DNA of 15,085 nucleotides, taken from NCBI GenBank assembly GCA_001910725.1, contig MJGA01000136.1, positions 1 through 15,085 on the forward strand, read 5' to 3'. The position numbers were made by a program, and so were the translations under genes. Positions 7,851 through 15,085 of this stretch are shown in pieces. The DNA is from Phanerodontia chrysosporium. Taxonomy: Eukaryota; Basidiomycota; Agaricomycetes; Polyporales; Phanerochaetaceae. Numbering within the stretch: the stretch's first letter is position 1; each line of letters starts with the position of its first letter. Under the pieces are notes generated by a model. The model did no database searches and was not told the DNA's origin. It saw nothing but the letters and a program-made list of their open reading frames with translations.

Positions 7851-10800
7851 ATGCCCATCGAGTGCAAGGGTTGTCGACGCTCATTTCCAACCCGCACCGG
7901 CCTGAGCCTACATCAAGCCCGAGCCGGCAATGCAGCCTGTCAACTGCGCTTGCGGCGCCGTGAACGGGCGAGCATGCAAGCAGTCGATGAACATATCGCC
8001 GACTCGGATTCAGAAGTGCACAACGCTTCAGCAATGGTGATGCGCCCCGCGCCGCGCTGAGCTCGCAAGCCGCGCCGAAGCCATGTCCGAGCAGGCCCCG
8101 AGCCGCGCACCTCGGCCTCAACCATGCGGTCCTCGCACCCTCGCGGACGACGTCGGCACCCTGCCATATGGTCACCGCGGTCTCGAACGCGCTCGCCGCG
8201 CACAATGTGACGCCACACACTCACGTTCCGCGAGCTCCGCCGTAGGCGGTTTCGGTTTTTATGTTTTTCCTTTGTGTTTATCTCACTTTTATTCCGTATA
8301 TTCCCGATGCTTTAGACTATAAAACATGTACCTACGAACACTCCCCTCTCAAGCAATACAGTCCCCGTTACCTGCAACCTCGCCTGCGACCGTCTCGCAG
8401 TGTTCGCGCTCTTGCGTCTGTAAGCGCCCACGCACTGTCTCGCGACCCCTCGGCACCTCGCACGCACCCTCGAGTCGCCCTCGCTGGTCCCACTGACCGC
8501 CGTCTCACCCCCTCCGAGTCTGCTGGGTGTGGGTTAGGTTAGTTCGTCTAGCCTAGCCGCTCCCGAGGCGCTTCAATGGAAGTCGATGAGGGGGACAACG
8601 AAGACTCACCGGAGGGCTCCCCAGCTGCCCGGTACTTTGAAGGAGACTTCTTCGGAAATGACTACCAATCGGAGGAGCTGCCAGGCTGGGGGGACGATGA
8701 ACCGAGCACAGGTCAAGGCGAGAAGGCCCACGGCGACCCAACAACAGAATCAGATGATGAAGACGAAGCCCTTGCATCTGAACATGGCCACGGACTCGAG
8801 GCGTACGAGCCGCATTGGGAGCCTTCACAGCAGGCTCCTGATAATCTAGACGCAAGTGCGGTCAATTCAGCGTGCCCAACAGACGCAACTCCTACTCCAC
8901 GCAGCGATATGGACGATCTAGGGAGCATACCTGCCGGGACATCTGCACGCGCACCGGTGAACCAGCAGCGGCAGAAGCGAATGGAAAACAGTCTTCGTAC
9001 TGCCGTCAAGATTGTTCCATACCAGCACGACCACTCTACCCTTGCGGGCTCGCCAATCAACACCACGATGCCTGGCGCTTGTACCGCCTCTAGTCATCAT
9101 AAGCCTGGCGCAGCGTACGGAGACTATGAAGGGAAGCTCGGAGGTAGCAGCACCAGCCGCGGGTCTGACAATATCTACGCACCGTTCGCTGGCAAGGTTG
9201 ACTGGGAAATCGCCCGATGGGCCAAGCTACGCGGGCCTGGCTCAACCGCAGTGTCAGAGCTCCTCAGCATAGAAGGCGTAAGTCAATCATCCTCCTATCA
9301 TCCCAGCAGGGCACTGACCTTATGTTTCGTATAGTTCCAGGTCCAAGAGAAACTTGGTTTATCCTATTCCAACAGCCGAGAACTGAATGCGCTAGTCGAC
9401 TCACTTCCAACCAATCGGCCGCGGTTTCGCAGGGAAGAGATCGTGGTTGCAGGAGAGGCTTTCGAGGTGTACTTTCGAGACATTCTCGAGTGTCTCCGTG
9501 CCCTGTACAGTGAGCCCGAGTTTGCTCCCCATCTCGTATTCCTCCCGAGCGCCACTACGCCGATCCTGATGAGACTGTCCGTCTCTATCACGACATGAAC
9601 ACCGGCAAATGGTGGTGGGCCGCGCAGGCCAGTATTCCACGCTTTTGCCGCTGGCTTCACAGCACCGGCTCACGTTGATTATTAGAGAGCACTCGATGAT
9701 GACCGTGAAGGTGACACCGTCATGCCCGTTATTATTTCGTCGGACAAGACCCAAGTAACGCTGTTTCGAAACAAGTCAGCGTACTCAGTATACATCACGA
9801 TCGGAAATCTACCGAAGGACATCCGCAGTAAGCCGTCACAGAGTGGGCAGGTTCTCCTCGGATACCTGCTGACCACGAAGCTTGACCACATCAAGAACAA
9901 AGCCTCGCGACGCCGTGCCGTCACAAATCTTTTCCACGCGTGCATGCGGGAGATTCTGCGGCCTCTGCGAAAGGCTGGGAAGAACGGCATACCTATGACA
10001 AGTGGAGATGGCATCACGCGGCAGGTTCACCCTATATACGCTGCCTATGTCGGAGACTACCCCGAGCAGGTTCTTGTTACCTGTGTGAAGACCGGGACTT
10101 GTCCTATCTGCACTGCGTCTCGGGATGAACTCGGAGACTTAGGTGAGGAACACCCGAAGCGCAATCTTGACGACATCCTAAGTGTACTTGCGTCAGTAAA
10201 GACCCAAACCACGGCCGAGTACGTTAAATCTTGCCAAGGCGTCGGTATCAAGCCAGTATACAAGCCGTTCTGGGAGCACTTGCCTTACTCCAACGTCTAC
10301 GCCTCCATCACCCCCGACATCTTGCACCAGCTACTTCAGGGTGTCGTGAAGCACTTGGTTGCATGGGTCAAGACCGTCTACAGTGAGGACGGGATCGACG
10401 CGCGCTGCCGCCGCTTCCCAGGCAACCACAATGTGCGCCTATTCTTCAAGGGCATCACAAAACTCTCGCGTCTCACCGGTCGTGAGCATACAGACATTTG
10501 CCGCATTCTCCTGGGCATTGTCGTCGGTATGCGCCTATCTGACAACCTTCCATCCGGTCCGCTGGTACGCGCCGTGCGTGCTTTATTGGACTTCGTATAT
10601 CTGGCGCAGTACCCTGTCCATAGCTCTGAGACATTGACAGCTCTCGATGACGCCCTTGCCCGCTTTCACTCCAACAAACACATCTTCGTCGATCTCGGTG
10701 TCCAAACTCAGTTCGATATCCCAAAACTCCATTTCGCGCGCCATTATCGCTACCTCATCGAGCTCCTCGGCTCACCCGACAACTTCAACACCGAGTATAC

Positions 10801-11764
10801 GGAACGGCTGCACATCGACTTGACAAAGGATGCGTACCGCGCGACTAACCAGAAGGACGAGTATGTTCAGATGACTCTCTGGCTCGAACGCCGTGAGAAG
10901 ATCTGGCGCCACAGCCGCTTTATCGCTTGGTGCGAGGCAGGTCGCCCTGCTCTAGAGGACCTCAACCCTCTTTATCGAAATCAAGAGAGCCATGTTCTCA
11001 TGACTCGAGCACCATCTGTGAAAGCTGTATCATTCGATCAGCTGAGAACGGCATACGGAGCTGCACACTTCGCGGAGTGCCTCGCCCGGTATGTTCTGAA
11101 CTTCAATGAACCAAGCCTATCCGACTCGCAAATTTGTGCGCAGGCAGCCGAGTTCCGCTTCCCCTTTCGCAAGGTCCCTGTCTTCCACAAGGCGAAGTTT
11201 TGGGAAGATGACTTCCCCCGATATCGGCATGCTTCGGACATGTACGACGTTGTGCATGTCACCCCGGCACGCAGCGACAAGCGGCAGCATCCTGTACCAG
11301 GCCGTTTCGACACGGTACTAGTCAACGACGGCTCTGGCGGTGCTGTCAGCGTGACCGGTGAGTGTATGCAGAGCCGCCATGCAGACCCTGTCATCTAACC
11401 TTTATGGATAGGCTATCGTGTAGCCCGCGTATGCGCCATCTTCGCTATTCCGAAGTGTTTCATCCGTGAACTCTTTCCCCATCACGAACCTCCGGACCAG
11501 CTAGCATATGTCGAATGGTTCACTCGATTCTCACGAGAGCCAGATCCCGTTCACGGCATGTACAAAATCTCACCTGACACCCGAGGAGGTCCACGGCGCG
11601 CTGCCGTCATCTCTCTGGCAAGTATTCGGCGGTCCGCACATTTATACCCCTGCTTTGGCACCGTCGCGGATGCACGTTGGTCTAGTAGTAACGTCTTAGA
11701 TCTTTGTACTAATTTCTGGGTCAGTCCGTTCATGGACCGGCATGCGTACAGTACCATTGTATAG
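7851..11764 (+). pseudogene. Plavaka-type DNA transposase (interrupted)
   Basis: Exons: 7851-8037, then (after a solo LTR) 8576-9277, 9335-9627, 9686-11357 and 11412-11764, about 1067 residues. The N-terminus has the zinc-finger pattern typical of Plavaka proteins (C5, C8, H21, C30), then an acidic linker. Family blocks follow: PFAGKVDWEIARWAKLRGPG, YFRDILECLRALY, YHDMNTGKWWW, VIISSDKTQVTLFRNKSAY, YVGDYPEQ, CVKTGTCPIC, ITPDILHQLLQG, NTEYTERLHIDLTKDAYRAT, and a C-terminal WSSSNVLDLC...FMDRHAY. D413 (SSDKTQ), about D517 (VGDYPEQ) and about E763 (NTEYTE) are likely the DDE catalytic triad; this assignment is from family memory. It would cut and paste its transposon. Breaks: the solo LTR in exon 1, and one lost C near 9544-9546. 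The third intron needs a GC donor (9628) to stay in frame. The stop is TAG at 11762-11764. No terminal inverted repeats were located. Confidence 0.9.
8038..8575 (+). repeat. Solo LTR of A family inside the transposase exon
   Basis: TGATGC...GCTTCA, 538 bp, flanked by ATGG at 8034-8037 and 8576-8579. No internal region is attached, so it is a solo LTR left by LTR-LTR recombination. Removing it and one ATGG joins GCA at 8031-8033 to ATG GAA at 8576 in the correct transposase frame. TATAAAA lies at 8318-8324 and the hairpin at 8534-8556. Confidence 0.92.
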
Positions 11765-11768
11765 ATAT

Positions 11769-12403
11769 TGTCACGGATGTGATGGTGTTGCCCTATTTTT
11801 GGCCGATTTTTGGCTATTTTCCTTGATTAATCCAACGGGCGAGCAGCCCTCGCGCCGTCTGGAGTCCTAGCCGCCCACACTCAGCGCCTGGCCACTCAGC
11901 GCCAGCGCCCTGATGGCGCATCACCCCTAGACGCCAGCGCATCCCGCTGCGCGCTCAGACACCGCCCGGATCACCGGTCTGCCTTGCAACCGGTTCCCCG
12001 GATCGCCGAGGAGGCACTGTCATCCCCGATGACTCCCCTCGCCGAGACACGCCGAGCTGATCAGCCTGATGACACAGCCTCGGCCCGACGCAGCCTCGAG
12101 ACACTGCCAGCTGACACAGCCTCGTGACACAGCCCCAGCACAGCCTCGCCGCGCAGTCCGCGTCGCAGCCTCGCTGGCTATGCTGAGCGCTGCCCATCAG
12201 CTTATGTAATCGTATAGCCTGCCCTAAAGGACTTGTAGTATATAAGGGTAGCTCCTCTCGCTCCTGTCCGTCATCTCGACCTCTTGGTCAATACGGACAG
12301 CTGAAGAAGTTGTGCGTCGCTGCGTGACTCGCTCCGCCGCGCCTTGTCGTCGACCTCCCCACTTGCCCTCCCTCGTGAAGCGTTGAGCCCTAGCTCCGCG
12401 ACA
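11769..12403 (+). repeat. Solo LTR of B family at the transposase stop codon
   Basis: TGTCACGG...CTCCGCGACA, 635 bp, flanked by GATAT at 11764-11768 and 12404-12408: a perfect 5-bp target duplication, so a complete solo LTR. The G of the duplication is the last base of the transposase TAG stop. It lacks the 61-bp intron-like segment found in the copy at 1014-1700, which is in the opposite orientation. Confidence 0.93.
12239..12246 (+). promoter_or_regulatory. TATA box in B-family solo LTR
   Basis: TATATAAG, matching the box in the other copy. It could start transcription to the right, towards the ORF at 12509. Confidence 0.45.
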
Positions 12404-12508
12404 GATATTGTCTCGTTCTGAGTTAATATAGTGGCCACTCAGTTGGCATTTCAGTACTCTAAGCATGTGTAATGGATACAACCTGGCGAATGAGTATAAC
12501 GCAGTTGC

Positions 12509-13552
12509 GTGCCCGTTCATTTTCGGGCGGCTACAAGATGTCTCTCGAATACCACCACTACCTCCTCAGACAGCCTTTGCGACATGAACAGACATGGTTC
12601 AAGCGATGATATCGGTGCAAAGGGCAGCACAGTCCCTGAAAACAACCCGAGTCGTGAACGCCCCAGCCGAAAGAGTGCCGTACAGGGCTTGGAGTCAATC
12701 CATAGGTCCGTTCAGATGCTCGTCCGTCTTAATGCTGATGTTACTAGTATGGCTTTGACTTACCATGCAGCCTGCTATAGCTTATATGACTCTGGCTACC
12801 TCGATTCGCAGGTCACCGACTCCCAATACTTCGATTCGGAGCCTTGGGACACTGACGGGAGTGATGCGCACTTGGAGACTCCGAGTACCGATTGCTGCGA
12901 AGACCCCATAGAGGACACGGACATGGGCGGATCTGGGGAGCTAAGCAGGTACGTAGCCCTTTTCTCTGCTGCATCATGCGCTAACCATCGCAGCTCGCAT
13001 GCTACAGGACCTTCAGCCGGTGCAGCATGCGGTGACCCCAGTAGGGAGCCGCCCGGAGACACTGTGTCGCAGAGCCTCAGGTTCAAAGTCAAGACCTCGG
13101 CAAGTCCCAAGATCGTCATAAGTTATGCAGTGCAACTGACCCGAGCATATTTACAGCCGTCTGCGACTCGCCTGCTCAAACGTGGTCGAAGCCCATCTCC
13201 GCTGCCACCGGCTCGAGAAGCACTGTCTGAGCCCGCCGAGTCTCCAATACAACCACGGCCGCTGCGCATGCTCAGAAGGCGGTGTCTACCGAAGCACCCG
13301 ACTGAAGCTTTCCCTGGAACGTACGACATATATTGGGAGTTGCTTCACCAGCATGGAAACGAGCACCTGCCAGTACAAGATCTCATTGAGCAGTCCTTCT
13401 CGAGTATATTCGGCGTTTGTACTCAAAGGAAGTGCCTGTACCTACTGAGGGACTGGAGCTCACCTTCGGACATGCAATACAGGCTGAGTAGTGCACACAC
13501 CTGTTTATATCGTGTTGTAGCAGCAACAGACTCAGACGACCTCCGATTCTGA
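12509..13552 (+). CDS. Unrecognised protein (orphan ORF)
   Basis: An uninterrupted frame of 347 codons from ATG 12509; a second in-frame ATG at 12584 is possible. I recognise no family. The first 200 residues are Ser/Thr/Asp-rich and look disordered (for example DSGYLDSQVTDSQYFDSEPW). A basic Pro-rich stretch follows (LLKRGRSPSPLPPAREAL), then a more folded-looking C-terminus with TYDIYWELLHQHGNEHLPVQ and CTQRKCLYLLRDW. Positions 12949-12993 look like a 45-nt intron (GTACGT, GCTAAC, CGCAG) that has no stop and keeps frame, so splicing would remove 15 residues. It lies downstream of the transposase and of a B-family LTR promoter; it could be a second transposon gene, a host gene or chance coding. 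Confidence 0.45.
   Translation: MPVHFRAATRCLSNTTTTSSDSLCDMNRHGSSDDIGAKGSTVPENNPSRERPSRKSAVQGLESIHRSVQMLVRLNADVTSMALTYHAACYSLYDSGYLDSQVTDSQYFDSEPWDTDGSDAHLETPSTDCCEDPIEDTDMGGSGELSRYVALFSAASCANHRSSHATGPSAGAACGDPSREPPGDTVSQSLRFKVKTSASPKIVISYAVQLTRAYLQPSATRLLKRGRSPSPLPPAREALSEPAESPIQPRPLRMLRRRCLPKHPTEAFPGTYDIYWELLHQHGNEHLPVQDLIEQSFSSIFGVCTQRKCLYLLRDWSSPSDMQYRLSSAHTCLYRVVAATDSDDLRF
12949..12993 (+). other. Probable in-frame intron in the orphan ORF
   Basis: GTACGT donor, GCTAAC branch-like site 11 nt before the CAG acceptor, 45 nt, divisible by three and without stop codons. It matches the intron style of the other genes in the window. Confidence 0.5.
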
Positions 13553-14151
13553 GTTACACTGACATAGTGAAATATAATGATCGTATAACTGTGCTGCCGG
13601 CGATCAGGTTGTGAAGTTAGGGTCCTCTAATGTAACTAATGCTTGTAGATTAGCACCTGTTAGCTACATTGGGCTCATGCACAAGACTAGACGTCCATTA
13701 GTACTAATTCGCGCTAAATTGTCTCGGGAGGTTTCTCCTGATGGTATGTACCCACCTAGCTTCAGTGTCTGCAGAATGTTGCTGTACTTGTATCTCGAAG
13801 TGTCTCTCATACCTAGCAGTAGTTTTATGTACCTGCAGTCGTGGCAATGGTTATAGTCAGCAGCACTGCTCGACGAGTTAGCACAGATATCCTCATGTGG
13901 GCAACTTCAATGTTCAAACAAGAGTAACAACACAGCACACGAAGACTCACCAACACCACACTCAACACGCCCGAAAAGCGCACGCAATCGCACGTCATCA
14001 CACCACCCAAGACGAGATGCAACCAATGGTATATATTGCTACAGGACATACATGAGAAACAGAGGTAGCATCAGCCACTGTCACGAAAACGCGCGTGCGC
14101 ATGAAGAAAATGGGTATTATAGTAGTACATTACTGATATATGAACGAGAGT
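13553..14151. other. Intergenic region without a supported gene
   Basis: Less GC-rich than its surroundings, with many short AT blocks. It holds an imperfect inverted repeat (AATGTAACTAAT at 13629-13640 and GTTAGCTACATT at 13659-13670, 10 of 12 matching) and a perfect 12-bp palindrome ATTAGTACTAAT at 13697-13708. The right part should contain the 3' UTR of the transporter. I see no RNA gene. Confidence 0.4.
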
Positions 14152-15045
14152 CTATGCAGTGCATCGACATCGTGCAGTTGCCGTGAGGTGCGTGTTGCGT
14201 GTGTGCGTGCGGCCCTGAGTAGTAGAGATGAGGTGCGTGAACAGCGGGAGGGCGGTAGAAATACACGAGAGCAAAGTTTTTGTCGAGGGAGGAAGCGGGA
14301 GGGCACGGAAAGTACAGAGACAGTGGGCGCGGTACACCTTCGACGACGTCTCGAAGTAACCCGCAGGCTGCTCGACCTTCTCGACGCGGCTCTCCTCGAC
14401 GCCCTCGGGGCTCTTGCGGTTCTCGGCCGCGCGGCCGGCCTCGACGAGGTCCGCGCGGTCGCGAAGCCCTCGGGGCCCACGTCCGGCTCGTCCACGGCTT
14501 GCACGCGGGGTCGCAGTACATCATGTCGACGCTCTCGAGGCTGAGGTCGCTGCTCTCGTAGAGGAAGAGGTAGACGACGACCGCGCCCGCGAGGTTGCAC
14601 GCCGCGAAGACGAAGCCGTACCGGTACTCGATCGCGTTCGTGATGAACGGCGTGAAGAACGCGAGGAGGAAGTTCCAGAGCCAGTTGCTGCCTGCCGCGA
14701 GCGACGCCTGGTACGAGCGCGTGCGCGTCGGGAATGTCTCGCCCGTGAGGATCCACAGCCCGGCGCCCACGTCATCGCGTACCCGAGGATGAACAGGCAC
14801 GCCGAGACGATCATGAGCGTGCCTGTGCTCTTGCTCTCCTGCGGGTTGTGCGCCGTGCCCGCTGCCGCGAAGACGAAGAGCCACGCCGACTGCCAGATGC
14901 CGCCGAGGATGAGCGGCATCCGGCGGCCGAACCGCTCCATGACGTACATGCCGCCGAACGTGCAGCCGAAGTTGACCGCGCCGAGGATGATCTGGGTGAC
15001 GAAGGAGTCGCTGATGCCGACGGACTGGAAGATCGTCGCGCCGTA
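14152..15045 (-). pseudogene. MFS hexose transporter, last exon, three frame breaks
   Basis: The sugar-porter C-terminal half is clear: YGATIFQSVGISDSFVTQII (helix 7), YVMERFGRRMPLILGG (the conserved RFGRR loop between helices 8 and 9), TLMIVSACLFILGYAMTWAPG (helix 10), then after a frame change ILTGETFPTRTRSYQASLAA, NWLWNFLLAFFTPFIT, YGFVFAACNLAGAVVVYLFL (helices 11-12) and the tail VDMMYCDPACKPWTS. It is a plasma-membrane proton-linked or facilitated sugar carrier of the fungal HXT type. The exon starts at 15045 after a clear acceptor (CTGAC, CTACAG); the N-terminal half lies beyond the right edge. Single-base losses are inferred near 14759, 14474 and 14459, the last two between WAP, EGFAT and ADLVEAGRAAENRKSP. 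The tail has no early stop, so the end at 14152 is uncertain. Confidence 0.85.
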
Positions 15046-15085
15046 CTGTAGCAGAGACGTCAGCACCGAATCATGACACTCGACA
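15046..15085 (-). other. 3' end of a transporter intron
   Basis: On the minus strand GGTGCTGACGTCTCTGCTACAG precedes the TAC codon that begins the YGATIF block: branch site CTGAC and acceptor CTACAG. The donor is outside the window. Confidence 0.65.

Noticed and set aside
1014..12403. Inverted 0.65-kb repeats about 10 kb apart that could be terminal inverted repeats of one giant transposon
   Set aside because: Each copy has TG...CA ends and an LTR-type TATA box, and the right copy has its own GATAT duplication directly on both sides. They are two independent LTR insertions in opposite orientation.
13629..13708. Small palindromes in the intergenic region as a MITE or RNA gene
   Set aside because: The repeats are short and imperfect, have no target duplication, and form no tRNA-like or other known fold. 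Kept only as a description.
14140..15076. Long plus-strand ORFs opposite the transporter
   Set aside because: They are Arg-rich shadows of a GC-rich coding exon; the minus strand encodes recognisable membrane helices and sugar-porter motifs.
1..15085. CRISPR arrays, bacterial operons, rRNA or tRNA genes
   Set aside because: No regularly spaced repeats and no RNA-gene structures were seen; introns and LTR elements mark a fungal genome.

Overview
The window looks like a transposon-rich stretch of a basidiomycete genome, probably an Agaricomycete such as a polypore. This is inferred from the very GC-rich coding sequence, many 45-70 nt introns (GT...CTNA...AG), a Plavaka-type DNA transposase, a basidiomycete-style LTR-retrotransposon Gag, a DUF6532-like gene and a fungal hexose-transporter exon. 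No database search was possible; family names rest on recognised motifs.

Layout. Positions 1-1700 hold the 5' part of an LTR retrotransposon on the minus strand (element B): its LTR is 1014-1700, followed by a badly frameshifted gag-like ORF that runs off the left edge. Positions 1713-5461 are a second LTR element on the plus strand (element A), with gag only and no pol. It has a candidate primer-binding site, a polypurine tract, a 3' LTR and a 4-bp target duplication (ACAG). Elements A and B lie 12 bp apart, in or next to one intron of a minus-strand, multi-exon DUF6532-like gene whose first 12 exons occupy 7686-5514. A Plavaka transposase gene (7851-11764) starts 164 bp away in the opposite direction. 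It is interrupted by a solo LTR of the A family (8038-8575, TSD ATGG), and a solo LTR of the B family (11769-12403, TSD GATAT) sits across its stop codon. Then come an unrecognised ORF (12509-13552), about 600 bp without a clear gene, and the last exon of a hexose transporter on the minus strand (15045 to about 14152).

Nested history. Gene or transposon came first, followed by LTR insertions into the DUF6532-like gene (two), into a transposase exon, and at the transposase stop; two of these have collapsed to solo LTRs. Removing the A-family solo LTR and one TSD copy restores the transposase frame exactly. The most interesting points are a 61-bp intron-like segment flanked by a 20-bp repeat that is present in one B-family LTR and absent from the other, an RNA hairpin in the A-family LTR whose differences all keep base pairing, and the head-to-head DUF6532/Plavaka pair.

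Caution: every reading-frame break I could infer, in five unrelated genes, is equivalent to the loss of a single base. That points to assembly or sequencing deletions as much as to real decay, so 'pseudogene' labels are provisional.
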